Source of the DNA: Arboricoccus pini
GTDB lineage: Bacteria > Pseudomonadota > Alphaproteobacteria > Geminicoccales > Geminicoccaceae
Length of the DNA stretch: 64,000 bases
Assembly (NCBI RefSeq): GCF_900187945.1
Contig: NZ_FYEH01000011.1
Location: 78,259 to 142,258 of the forward strand
Reading direction: 5' to 3'
The notes below the pieces were generated by a model. It made no database searches. It was not told the origin of the DNA and was given only the letters and a program-made list of their open reading frames with translations. Below, piece after piece: positions 36,732-45,379 of this stretch (its first letter is position 1; every line of letters begins with the position of its first letter). A program made the translations under genes and the position numbers.

Positions 36732-38360
36732 TCAGGCGCGATATTCCGGGCGATAGGCCCGCGCGCGTACATAGGCGGCGATGTCGCCCGGGTGTGGGAC
36801 GCGGGCCAAACCCTCGTCGAAGATGTGCTCGGCCAGACGGATGGCCACTTGCAGGGATGCCTCGAAGATACGCGACTGGGGTGGATAGATCAGGCCCTGT
36901 GCCAGACTCTCGTCATCCACCTGGTCGGCAACCGCACGGGCGGCCAGAATGAACATCTGGTCGGTGACCCGGCTGGCCTCGGTCGCATAGATCGCCATGC
37001 CCATGGCCGGAAAGATATAAACATTATTGCCCTGGCCCGGCACGAAGATCTTGTCGTTGAACTGGACCGGCGGGAAGGGACTGCCGCTGGCAAAGACCGC
37101 CTTGCCGTTCGACCAGCGATAGGCTTCCTCGGCCGTGCATTCCGAGCGCGACGTCGGGTTGGAATAGGGGAAGATGATCGGTCGCTCGTTGAGCTCGGCC
37201 ATGGCCTCGACGACCTGCTGATTGAACAGCTTGGGTACCGTCGAGACGCCAACGATGGCCGTTGGCCGCAGCGCCCGCACGGCGGTGGCGAAATCGTCGA
37301 TCGGCGCATGGTCGATGGCAAAGGGCTTTTGGAAGTCCATCACGTCGTCGCGCGACGTGGTGATCAGGCCGTTGACATCGAAGAGAAGATTTCGCGCCCG
37401 CGCTGCCTCGAGCGAAATGCCTTCTTGAGTCATTGCCCGCGCGATCAGCTCGGCGATCCCGGTGGCGGCCGAGCCGGCGCCGAGGAAGAGAACGCGCTGC
37501 TCCGGCAGCCTGCCACCGGTGATGTGCAGGGCTGCCAGAATGCCGGCCAGGGCCACCGCCGCGGTACCTTGGATGTCGTCGTTGAAAGTGCAGATCTTCT
37601 CCTTGTAGGTCGCAAGGATCGGGATCGCGTTTTGATTGGCGAAATCCTCCCACTGAATGCAGGCACGCGGATAGCGCGCCAGGATCGCCTCGACGAACTC
37701 GTCGATGAAGGCATGATAGTCTTGGCCTCGCACGCGCTCCTGGCGCAGGCCCAGATAGAGCGGATCGTTGCGCAAGGCTTCGTTATTGGTGCCGACGTCG
37801 AGGGTGACGGGCAGGCAGGTCTCTGGCGGCACGCCGGCACAGGCTGTGTAGAGCGAGAGCTTGCCGATCGGGATTCCCATGCCGCCCACGCCCAGATCGC
37901 CGAGCCCGAGGATACGCTCGCCGTCGGTCACGACGATGAAACGGACATCATGGGCCGGCCAGTTGGCGACGAGGTCGGCCAGCCGGCCTTTGGCGCTGAT
38001 CGGCAGATAGAGGCCGCGCGCCGCGCGAAAGATATGATCGAACTTCTGACACGCCTCGCCGACGGTCGGCGTATAGACGAGCGGCATGAAGGTGGCCGGG
38101 TCCGACATGATGACAGCGTAGAAGAGCGTCTCGTTGCGTGCCTGGAGGTCGGACAGCACCAGGTATTTGTGAATATCCTCGGGAAGATTGGCGAGTTCGC
38201 CATGAATGCGCGCCACCTGGAGCGCCAGCGTGCTGGGTTGGGGCGGTAGCAATCCCTCGAGGCCCAGACGCGAGCGATCTTCAAGGCTGAAGGCGGTCCC
38301 CCTGTTGCTCCTTGGATCGCGCAACAGGGCATAGCCCCTGGATGTAGGTTCGTTCGACAA
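36732..38360 (-). CDS. maeA: NAD-dependent malic enzyme
   Basis: This 542-aa enzyme of the large, MaeA/eukaryote-type malic enzyme family decarboxylates malate to pyruvate. Diagnostic segments are MPLVYTPTVGEACQKF, ILGLGDLGVGGMGIPIGKL, QWEDFANQNAIPIL, FNDDIQGTAAVALAGIL and the NAD loop FLGAGSAATGIAELI. It stands alone. After its start there is a gap of 131 bp to the ABC binding-protein gene, whose hairpin would insulate the two. Confidence 0.96.
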   Translation of the reverse strand: MSNEPTSRGYALLRDPRSNRGTAFSLEDRSRLGLEGLLPPQPSTLALQVARIHGELANLPEDIHKYLVLSDLQARNETLFYAVIMSDPATFMPLVYTPTVGEACQKFDHIFRAARGLYLPISAKGRLADLVANWPAHDVRFIVVTDGERILGLGDLGVGGMGIPIGKLSLYTACAGVPPETCLPVTLDVGTNNEALRNDPLYLGLRQERVRGQDYHAFIDEFVEAILARYPRACIQWEDFANQNAIPILATYKEKICTFNDDIQGTAAVALAGILAALHITGGRLPEQRVLFLGAGSAATGIAELIARAMTQEGISLEAARARNLLFDVNGLITTSRDDVMDFQKPFAIDHAPIDDFATAVRALRPTAIVGVSTVPKLFNQQVVEAMAELNERPIIFPYSNPTSRSECTAEEAYRWSNGKAVFASGSPFPPVQFNDKIFVPGQGNNVYIFPAMGMAIYATEASRVTDQMFILAARAVADQVDDESLAQGLIYPPQSRIFEASLQVAIRLAEHIFDEGLARVPHPGDIAAYVRARAYRPEYRA

Positions 38361-38450
38361 AACCCATCTCCAAGATTGTTAAGCAAGGAAGGCAGGTCTG
38401 GCGGCTAGCGGAGGCCCGCACTTCATTGCAATGCTGGCTAGGAGAGAGAG

Positions 38451-38471
38451 CGGGGGCAAGTCTCGCCCCCG
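38451..38471. terminator. Hairpin downstream of the ABC binding-protein gene
   Basis: CGGGGGC-AAGTCTC-GCCCCCG forms a 7-bp G/C stem with a 7-base loop about 20 bp beyond the binding-protein stop, read on the minus strand. The following bases are pyrimidine-rich (CTCTCTCTCC) rather than a T-run. It is probably a terminator of the 41280-38492 operon. Confidence 0.5.
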
Positions 38472-38491
38472 ACGGACGTGCCCTGCTGGCG

Positions 38492-39505
38492 CTAGCTGCC
38501 GGCTCGGTCCTTGAGCTGCGGGACGAACATCTCGCTCCATTCAGTCGGCACGCGTTTGATCGAACCCACTTCACCCATGAAGGTCGCCATGTCCAAGATC
38601 TTCTTGGGCGTGGTCGAGAAATTCGTATCCTTGTCCTCCAGCATCTGGAGCGCCTGCGCCTTTTCCATTTTCGCACCCGATGCCTTGATCAGGATCTCAG
38701 CCGCCTCGTCCTTATTGGATTCGATAAAGGCATTGGCCTCGTCCTGGGCGGCTATGAAGGCCTCGATCATCTTGGGGTTGGCGTCGGCGAATTTCTTGGG
38801 CGTGTAGACGACATCCAGCGTCATGTCGCCGAGGACGTCGGCATGGTTGAGGACGCGGTGCACGCTCGAGCTCGCCGCCTCCAGATAGGAGAAGGGCGGG
38901 GAGGCGAAATGCGCGCGCACCTCGGTGCCGCCGGAGACCAGAGCCTGATAGGCCTCGGGATGTGGCAGGCCCACCGTCAAAGGGTCGAGCTTGGCATAGT
39001 TGTCCTGGCCGAACTCCTTGGCGACACACATTTGCAAAATGACGGCGGCGAGGGATGTCTTGATGCCGGGAATGGCGATCTTGTCGCCTTCCTTGAAGTC
39101 GGCCAGCGTCTTGATCTCGGGCTTGTTGCTCATGAGCCAAAGGCCCGTGGAACTCATGCCGGAGACGCCCTCGACGGCAGCGCTTGAGCCCTTGGCCTTC
39201 GACCAGAGCGTGATAAAGCCGGGGCCGCCGGTGCCGGCAATGTCGAGCGCACCCGAGAGCATCGCATCGTTGATGACGTTGCCGCCATCCAACATCTTCC
39301 AGCTAACGGTGACGTCGCCCAGGCCCGCCTCCTTGGCGTGCTTCTCGATCAGCTTCTTCTCCTGCATCACGTGAAGCGGCAGGTAGAGAATGCCGTAGCC
39401 CTTGGAGACCCTGAGCTCACTGACCTCGGCCTTCGCCGCAACGGTGAGGCCAAGGCCCATGCAGGTGGCGAGCGCCAAGGTGGCCAGACGTCGGTTCATC
39501 TTCAT
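38492..39505 (-). CDS. ABC transporter substrate-binding protein, NitT/TauT type
   Basis: This 337-aa periplasmic protein has a classic Sec signal peptide (residues 1-26, LATLALATCMGLGLTVAAKA). The mature part has the NMT1/SsuA-like fold (LRVSKGYGILYLPLHVMQEKKLI, DIAGTGGPGFITLWSKAKG). Such proteins bind nitrate, taurine, sulfonates, thiamine precursors or aromatic acids. It is third in an operon with ATPase (40474) and permease (39570). The presence of ssuD at 12010 makes a sulfonate plausible, but the ligand is not readable. Confidence 0.9.
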   Translation of the reverse strand: MKMNRRLATLALATCMGLGLTVAAKAEVSELRVSKGYGILYLPLHVMQEKKLIEKHAKEAGLGDVTVSWKMLDGGNVINDAMLSGALDIAGTGGPGFITLWSKAKGSSAAVEGVSGMSSTGLWLMSNKPEIKTLADFKEGDKIAIPGIKTSLAAVILQMCVAKEFGQDNYAKLDPLTVGLPHPEAYQALVSGGTEVRAHFASPPFSYLEAASSSVHRVLNHADVLGDMTLDVVYTPKKFADANPKMIEAFIAAQDEANAFIESNKDEAAEILIKASGAKMEKAQALQMLEDKDTNFSTTPKKILDMATFMGEVGSIKRVPTEWSEMFVPQLKDRAGS

Positions 39506-39569
39506 GATGATGTTCTTTCCCTGATATAAGTATCTGATATCGGCTGGTTTTCCGGGCCGACTTAAAGGC

Positions 39570-40457
39570 TCAGCTCTGCATGCCCCAGCGGCGGACGGTC
39601 CGACGCTCGATGGTGGCAAAGACAAGATTCTCAACGACAAGACCGATCAGGATGACCGAAAAGAGGCCGGCAAAAACGTTGGCGGTCTCGAGGAGATTGC
39701 GGTTCTCGAAGATGAACCAGCCAAGGCCGCCCGAGCCCGAGGAAACACCAAAGACGAGCTCGGCTGCGATCAACGTGCGCCACGCAAAGGCCCAGCCCAC
39801 CTTCAGGCCGGTGAGGATCGAGGGGAAGGCTGCCGGGATGAGCACCTTGCGGACCAACGTCAGGCCGCGCAGACCATAGTTTAGACCAACCATGCGCTGT
39901 GTCGTCGACACGCTCCGAAAGCCTGCATGAGTATTGAGTGCGATGGCCCAGAGCACGGAATGGACGATGACGAAGACGACGCTGCCAGTCCCGAGGCCGA
40001 ACCAGATCAGCGCCAGGGGCAGAAGGGCAATGGCCGGCAAGGGGTTGAACATCGAGGTCAGCGTCTCGAGCAGGTCCGTGCCGATACGCGAGCCGATCGC
40101 CAGCGTCGTCAGGAGGCAGGCCAGGACGATACCGATCCCATAGCCGATGAGAAGGGTCTGGAGCGAGATCCAGGCGCGGGCCGGGATAATGCCGCTCACG
40201 ATACCCTCAAAGAAGGCCTGGAGCGTATCGGTGAAACTGGGGAACAAAAGCGGATTGTCGAGCCAGAGGCCATAGGCCTGCCAGATCACCGCGAGGCCGA
40301 TCAGCACCAGCGCCTTGCGCAGCGCGGCCACCTGATAGAGGCGCTCCGGCAGCGAAAGGCTGGCCTCGGCCTTAACCGTGGCGCCGGCCTCGCCGACCTC
40401 CCGGATGATTTCAGGACGATGGATGATGCCGTCGCGCGGAAGGGTGGAAAGAGCCAT
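39570..40457 (-). CDS. ABC transporter permease, NitT/TauT type
   Basis: This 295-aa inner-membrane permease has an N-terminal hydrophilic stretch of about 45 residues and then about six helices. The EAA loop, which contacts the ATPase, is LVRKVLIPAAFPSILTGLKV, and FVSG-type FGVSSGSGGLGWFIF follows. It starts at ATG 40457 with GGAGGA upstream. Operon with 40474 and 38492. Confidence 0.92.
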   Translation of the reverse strand: MALSTLPRDGIIHRPEIIREVGEAGATVKAEASLSLPERLYQVAALRKALVLIGLAVIWQAYGLWLDNPLLFPSFTDTLQAFFEGIVSGIIPARAWISLQTLLIGYGIGIVLACLLTTLAIGSRIGTDLLETLTSMFNPLPAIALLPLALIWFGLGTGSVVFVIVHSVLWAIALNTHAGFRSVSTTQRMVGLNYGLRGLTLVRKVLIPAAFPSILTGLKVGWAFAWRTLIAAELVFGVSSGSGGLGWFIFENRNLLETANVFAGLFSVILIGLVVENLVFATIERRTVRRWGMQS

Positions 40458-40473
40458 GACGATCCTCCTCTCT

Positions 40474-41280
40474 TCAATGCCCAAAGAGCATGTCGTTGAT
40501 GCGCGTCTCGAGCTGGCTCTGTCTGGCCGTGCCGAGCTCGGAGGGATCGAGGCTGTTCAATTCGGCCTTCACCCGGCCCGGATGCGGCGAGAGAAGGAGA
40601 ATGCGCGTGCCGACCCGAATAGCCTCCTCAATCGAGTGCGTGACGAACAGAACGGTAAAGCGCGTGTCCTCCCAGAGACGAAGAAGCTCGTCTTGCATCT
40701 TGCGGCGGGTGAGGGCGTCCAGAGCGGCAAAGGGTTCGTCCATCAAGAGCACGTCCGGCTCCATGGCCATGCCGCGGGCAATGGCGACGCGCTGCTTCAT
40801 GCCGCCCGAGAGCATGTGGGGATAACTGTCCTTGAACTTGGCCAGGCCCACTTTCTCGATGTAGTAATCGGCCCGATCCGTCGCGGCCTTGCCACTTAGC
40901 CTCTTGCTCGCAAGGAGTGCGAACTCGACGTTCTGCTGGACGGTCTTCCAGGGGAGGAGCTGGTCGAATTCCTGGAAGACCATCATCCGGTCGGGTCCGG
41001 GCTCGGTGACTGTCCGACCCTTCAAGGCAATCTTGCCCTCGACGGGCTTCATATAGCCACCGATCGCCTTCAGGAGCGTGGACTTGCCGCACCCCGAAGG
41101 ACCGAGCAGGATGTAGCGATCCGAGGGATAGACGGTAAGGTCGACCCGGTGGGTCGCAGTGATCAGAAGATCGGTGGTCTTGTATTGCAGGGTTACCCCC
41201 TCGACCGTCAGAAGCGGTGTCGGTGCGGCGCACTTCCCTGCCTCCACGCCGCTCCAGGCGAATGCATCTCGTGCTTCCAT
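40474..41280 (-). CDS. ABC transporter ATPase, NitT/TauT type
   Basis: This 268-aa ATPase has Walker A GPSGCGKSTLL, Q-loop VFQEFDQLLPW, signature LSGGMKQRVAIARGMAM, Walker B LLMDEPFAALD and the switch His in FVTHSIEEAI. This set is that of the SsuB/TauB/NrtD group. ATG 41280 has GGGAGCG upstream; the longer frame start is not needed. First gene of the importer operon. Confidence 0.93.
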   Translation of the reverse strand: MEARDAFAWSGVEAGKCAAPTPLLTVEGVTLQYKTTDLLITATHRVDLTVYPSDRYILLGPSGCGKSTLLKAIGGYMKPVEGKIALKGRTVTEPGPDRMMVFQEFDQLLPWKTVQQNVEFALLASKRLSGKAATDRADYYIEKVGLAKFKDSYPHMLSGGMKQRVAIARGMAMEPDVLLMDEPFAALDALTRRKMQDELLRLWEDTRFTVLFVTHSIEEAIRVGTRILLLSPHPGRVKAELNSLDPSELGTARQSQLETRINDMLFGH

Positions 41281-41438
41281 CGCTCGCTCCCTTGTGCCGC
41301 CGGTCGGTCGGCGGCTTGTTTGCTGTTTTTTTGACGACCGCCCTGGCGGTGCCTTAGAGGCTCCTTTACGTTGCAAACCTGTCATGAACCTGACGCGCCC
41401 GAAGAAGGCCCGGGGGTGGGGACCGGGATCGGGGAGCG

Positions 41439-42107
41439 ATGCGTATACTCTTGGTCGAGGACACGACGGACGTAGGCGAGGCCATTGTCGCCCGGCTGCA
41501 TCGGCTGGGCCACGATGTGGAATGGGAGCGACGTGGCGATCGCGCCGACGACCGCCTCCGAGTACAGGCCTTCGATCTCTTGATCCTCGACATCAACCTG
41601 CCGGGTATGGACGGGCTCAGCCTGTTGCGCGGCTATCGCGATCGCCAGGGCCTGGCACCCATTTTGATGCTGACGGCGCGGCTCAAGGTCGACGACCGCA
41701 TCAAGGCTCTGGACCATGGTGCTGACGACTACCTGACCAAGCCGTTCGACTATGGCGAGCTCGAGGCACGGGCGCGGGCGCTCCTGCGCCGCAGGACAGC
41801 TGCAGCGACCAATCAGATGACGGCCGGCAACATCGTGCTCGACCGGCATATGCGCCTGGTGCGGGTCGGCGGGGAACCGGTCGAGCTTACCCGCCGCGAG
41901 CTCACGCTGCTCGAGATCCTGATGGCACAGCCCGGCCGGATCTTTCCCAAGGAGGAACTGGTCGACCAGCTCTTTGGGTTGGACGAGATCGCCTCCGATA
42001 ATGCGGTCGAGCAATACGTGGCAAGGCTGCGCAAGAAGCTGGTCGGCGCGAGCGATGTCCAGATCCGCACCCTGCGCGGACTTGGCTATCAGCTTCTTTG
42101 TCGATGA
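41439..42107 (+). CDS. OmpR-family response regulator (TctD-like)
   Basis: This 222-aa regulator has an N-terminal receiver with the acidic pair E7/D8, the phosphoacceptor Asp 51 in LLILDINLPGMDGL, T79-like LTAR and K in YLTKPFDYGEL. The C-terminal half is an OmpR winged helix (VELTRRELTLLEILM, NAVEQYVARLRKKL). It overlaps the kinase gene by ATGA, giving a coupled RR-HK-SBP operon. Similar regulators (TctD) control carboxylate uptake. Confidence 0.93.
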   Translation: MRILLVEDTTDVGEAIVARLHRLGHDVEWERRGDRADDRLRVQAFDLLILDINLPGMDGLSLLRGYRDRQGLAPILMLTARLKVDDRIKALDHGADDYLTKPFDYGELEARARALLRRRTAAATNQMTAGNIVLDRHMRLVRVGGEPVELTRRELTLLEILMAQPGRIFPKEELVDQLFGLDEIASDNAVEQYVARLRKKLVGASDVQIRTLRGLGYQLLCR

Positions 42108-43471
42108 ATCGACTTTCCCTCCGCGTCAGGCTCATCGGCCTGATTGCGCTGGTCTTCCTCCTGGGCAGCACGGTTCTCACCGTCGCTGCCTGGGCCTATG
42201 CACGGATCGCCGCTGACCGGGCTTATGACCGCCTCCTGATCGGGGCCGCCTTGCAGATTGCCGGCACCGTCAGCGTCGAGGAAGGGCAGGCGGTCGTCGA
42301 TCCGCCCATCTCGGCCTTTGCCATGCTGGGCTTGGCCGAAGGCGACAGCATTTTCTACAAAGTCGAGGCGGAGGGGAGCCGCCTGCTGACAGGCTATGCC
42401 GACCTCGATGTGCCGGGCGGACCGGTCACCGCCGAGCCTGTCCTGGCCGACGGCGCCTATCGCGGGCGCGCCATCCGCCTGGTGACTCTCGGCCGCTATC
42501 TGACCGACACTTCCAGCCCTGGCTGGGCAAAGGTGACGGTGGCGCAGACGCGCAGTGCCCGGAGCAACCTCGCCTTCTCCTTGACGATGCAGGCCCTGAA
42601 AATGCTGGTCGTCCTGGGATTTCTTATCCTGGTAGCCGTACTTCTGGCCGTCCATCTGGCCTTCCTGCCGCTCTCGCATCTCGGTCATGTCATCAGGGCG
42701 CGCGATCCAAACGATCTGCGGCCCTTGAACGTGCCGGTGCCGAGCGAGGTGCAGGGCCTGGTCAATGCCGTCGATCGTTTCATGGCCCTCCTGGCGGCCC
42801 GTATCCAGTTCATGCAGCGCTTCATCGCCGACGCCGCGCATCAGATCCGCACGCCGCTGACAGCCCTCAATTCGCAGCTCGACCTTCTGCGCAGCGAGCC
42901 GCTGCCCGCGGCCCAGGCGCGTCATCTGGAGCGGATCCAGATCCGCGCCGACGAATTGAGCCGACTGGCCAACCAGTTGCTCGACCATGCGATGGTCGTC
43001 CATCGCGGTACTCTGATCGCGCCTGAGCCCGTCGACCTCGTCCATCTGGCGCGGCGGCGGCTGGGCGAGATCGCGCTGCTGCCGCTCGACCGGCCGGTCA
43101 ATCTCTCCCTCGACATCGAGGGAGAGCCCGCTTTGGTGATGGGCGACCGGGTGCTGCTGGGCGAGGCCTTGAGTAACGTCCTCCACAACGCACTTCTCCA
43201 CGGCGCCAGGAGCGAGCTTCGCGTCACGGTCGGCACCCGTGGCGGCCAGGCCCGGATCACCGTCAGCGATGATGGGCCAGGCATACCCGAGCCGCTTTGG
43301 AGTGCCGTGCGTGAGCCTTTTCACGCGCGCCAGGACGGTAGACCCGGAGCGGGGCTCGGCCTCTCCATCGTCGTGGACGCACTACGCGCGCACGGTGGCG
43401 AGCTGCTTTTCCAGCATGAACCCGGCCGCGCCTTCACCGTCATCCTCAGCCTGCCGGCCAGGCTCCCTTGA
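42104..43471 (+). CDS. Membrane sensor histidine kinase (TctE-like)
   Basis: This 455-aa kinase has membrane helices at about 10-33 and 167-189, with a periplasmic sensor loop of about 130 residues between them. A linker follows, then the H-box FIADAAHQIRTPLTAL (His 246), N-box EALSNVLHNALLHGA, G1 VSDDGPGIPEP and G2 GAGLGLSIVVDAL. The periplasmic loop and H-box fit the TctE/QseC-like group. The binding-protein gene starts inside its stop codon, so that protein may feed signal to this sensor. Confidence 0.93.
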   Translation: MNRLSLRVRLIGLIALVFLLGSTVLTVAAWAYARIAADRAYDRLLIGAALQIAGTVSVEEGQAVVDPPISAFAMLGLAEGDSIFYKVEAEGSRLLTGYADLDVPGGPVTAEPVLADGAYRGRAIRLVTLGRYLTDTSSPGWAKVTVAQTRSARSNLAFSLTMQALKMLVVLGFLILVAVLLAVHLAFLPLSHLGHVIRARDPNDLRPLNVPVPSEVQGLVNAVDRFMALLAARIQFMQRFIADAAHQIRTPLTALNSQLDLLRSEPLPAAQARHLERIQIRADELSRLANQLLDHAMVVHRGTLIAPEPVDLVHLARRRLGEIALLPLDRPVNLSLDIEGEPALVMGDRVLLGEALSNVLHNALLHGARSELRVTVGTRGGQARITVSDDGPGIPEPLWSAVREPFHARQDGRPGAGLGLSIVVDALRAHGGELLFQHEPGRAFTVILSLPARLP

Positions 43472-44556
43472 GGCGGCTCTGCTCCGCTCTGGGACTGGCG
43501 ATGCTGACCTTCCTAGCCGGGGTCATGGCCGCGCGGGCGGAGGGGCCGCCGGTCGTCTTCTTTCCGGCCAGTACCGCCCCATCTCTGGTGCTCGACATCG
43601 CGGCCGCGACCGATCTCGTCGTCATCGAGCCGTTGATCCGCGATTTCCAGACACTCCATCCCGAGATCGCGATACGCTATCGCGACTTCCAGACGACCGA
43701 CCTTTTCAGCCTCCTGCAAAGGAGCTGCGCTGGTGACGGCAGGGCCGATCTGGCGCTTTCCTCGGCGGTCGATGAGCTGGTCAAGCTCGCCAATGACGGC
43801 TGCGCCCTCGCACATACTTCTCCCGGCGTCGATGCGCTGCCGAGCTTTGCGCGCTGGCGCAACGAGGTGATAGGCGTGACCTACGAGCCGGCCGTCATCG
43901 TCTATAACCGGTTGCTCGTGCCGCCCGGGGAGGTACCGCACAGCCGGGCGGCGCTGATCGATCTTTTGCGCACTCAGCCCAAGGCCTACGATGGGTTGAT
44001 CGGCTCCTACGACATCGAGCGGGCGGCCGTGGGCTATCTTCTGGCCTCGTTCGATGCGGAGAACAGCACGATTTTCGGTCGACTTCTCGAGGCTTTCGGC
44101 CGCAGCCATCTGCGCGAATTACCGCGCTCGGCCGATCTGCTGGCGGAACTGGCCGATGGCAAGCTGAAGATCGCCTATAATGTCCTTGGCTCCTATGCCT
44201 ACCGGGCCCTGCTGGCCGGTGCGCCGATCGGCATCGTGCTGCCGCGCGATTATGTCCTGGTCCTGCGCCGGGGCGCCATGATTCCGAAGAACAGCGCCCA
44301 GCCTCGGCTGGCTGCGGCCTTTATCGACTACCTGCTCTCGCCACGCGGCCAGGCCACGGCTAGCGCCCGCGCGTTCTATTTCACGCCCGACGGGCCCTTG
44401 CCGCGCGGTGTCGAGGGAACAAGTAGACTGAGTGCGGGCGATAGTGTGCGGTCGATCCCGGTCGGCCCCGAACTCCTAGCGGTCCAGGATAGGGCGCGAC
44501 GCAAGCGCTTCTTGGGCCTCTGGCGGCAGGCTTTGGGCAAGCCGCTCGCGGATTGA
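43468..44556 (+). CDS. Periplasmic extracellular solute-binding protein linked to the two-component system
   Basis: This 362-aa protein starts at TTG 43468, overlapping the kinase stop (TTGA). It has a signal peptide (about 1-24, SALGLAMLTFLAGVMAARA). The mature protein resembles family 1 binding proteins for iron or small anions (IEPLIRDFQTLHPEIAIRYR, ADLALSSAVDELVKLAND, VTYEPAVIVYNRLLV, LAAAFIDYLLSPRGQ). No permease or ATPase accompanies it, so it is more likely a sensor accessory than a transporter part. This arrangement is known next to TctDE-type systems, but its ligand is not. Confidence 0.85.
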   Translation: MRRLCSALGLAMLTFLAGVMAARAEGPPVVFFPASTAPSLVLDIAAATDLVVIEPLIRDFQTLHPEIAIRYRDFQTTDLFSLLQRSCAGDGRADLALSSAVDELVKLANDGCALAHTSPGVDALPSFARWRNEVIGVTYEPAVIVYNRLLVPPGEVPHSRAALIDLLRTQPKAYDGLIGSYDIERAAVGYLLASFDAENSTIFGRLLEAFGRSHLRELPRSADLLAELADGKLKIAYNVLGSYAYRALLAGAPIGIVLPRDYVLVLRRGAMIPKNSAQPRLAAAFIDYLLSPRGQATASARAFYFTPDGPLPRGVEGTSRLSAGDSVRSIPVGPELLAVQDRARRKRFLGLWRQALGKPLAD

Positions 44557-44568
44557 GAGGTCGTGCCC

Positions 44569-45006
44569 TCAGTGTTCGTCGATCTGGTGCAGTGCTGCCT
44601 TGCCATCGAGGACGGCGGCAACAGAGAGCTTCCGGTCGAAGGTCGCCAAGGCGCCGTCCTTGGCCCTGGCCAGAGCCAGGAGATAGGTGTCGGTCACTTG
44701 GCCTGCGGTCAGGATCATAGCCGGCCGCACCACTTTGCTTGCGACCAGGCTCAGTTCGTCCGGCCAGAAATGGTGACCAGGAAGAGCCCTGAGGGCGTTG
44801 AGGATATCGGCCACGACCGCCGGCGATCCCGGCGAATTCGGATAGCGCGGGCTGCCGACGATGCGCAGGACGCCATTCTCGGTAAGAGGACAGGTTGCGA
44901 AGTCGTGTCGACCCTGGCGCTCGAACCACGCATGGGCGGAATCGTGGGCGATATGCCCAGGATCAATCAGGGCTATCAGGACATTGACGTCGAGCAGGAA
45001 GGTCAA
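44569..45006 (-). CDS. PIN-domain (VapC-like) ribonuclease toxin
   Basis: This 145-aa PIN-domain protein has FLLDVNVLIALID with the first catalytic Asp, an acidic residue in TENGVLRIVG, and the late cluster VTDTYLLALARAKDGALATFDRKL that supplies the Asp residues of the site. It overlaps the upstream antitoxin gene by 4 bp, the normal order for such pairs (antitoxin first). It is expected to cut RNA when freed from the antitoxin. Confidence 0.9.
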   Translation of the reverse strand: MTFLLDVNVLIALIDPGHIAHDSAHAWFERQGRHDFATCPLTENGVLRIVGSPRYPNSPGSPAVVADILNALRALPGHHFWPDELSLVASKVVRPAMILTAGQVTDTYLLALARAKDGALATFDRKLSVAAVLDGKAALHQIDEH

Positions 45007-45230
45007 GCGAGCTCGTCGCGCAGCTCGTTTACCGTCTCGAGCGTGACGGGGAGGGCTCCGGCGCGCGGCCGCAACAGCGGGATACCGTTGCGCTGGGCGG
45101 AAGGGGCCGGCCGCTGCAAGGACCGTCTGGCAAGTTCGGAGATGACCTGGCCCAACGACCGTTCTTCCTGTCTTGCCATGGCCTTGGCCACGATCAGCAC
45201 GTCGTCATCGATGGATAGTGTGGTTCGCAT
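45003..45230 (-). CDS. Antitoxin of the PIN-domain pair (ribbon-helix-helix type)
   Basis: This 75-aa protein has the N-terminal ribbon MRTTLSIDDDVLIVAKAMAR, then EERSLGQVISELARRSLQR, consistent with an RHH dimerisation/DNA-binding domain. The C-terminal tail (LLRPRAGALPVTLETVNELR) would wrap the toxin. ATG 45230 fits the ribbon; an upstream Met at 45260 adds ten residues. It should autoregulate the operon with the toxin. Confidence 0.85.
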   Translation of the reverse strand: MRTTLSIDDDVLIVAKAMARQEERSLGQVISELARRSLQRPAPSAQRNGIPLLRPRAGALPVTLETVNELRDELA

Positions 45231-45379
45231 TCCGCCTTGACCCGTCGCATCAATCATCACGCATCAATCTGGGGCAGATCGAGCCGAGCTACAAGAGTGC
45301 TCATTGGACCGGCCGGACACGGCGCTCTATAGGAAGAATTTAGCGGCGGATAAGCGCCGGTGAGCAGGGGAGATTGTAA

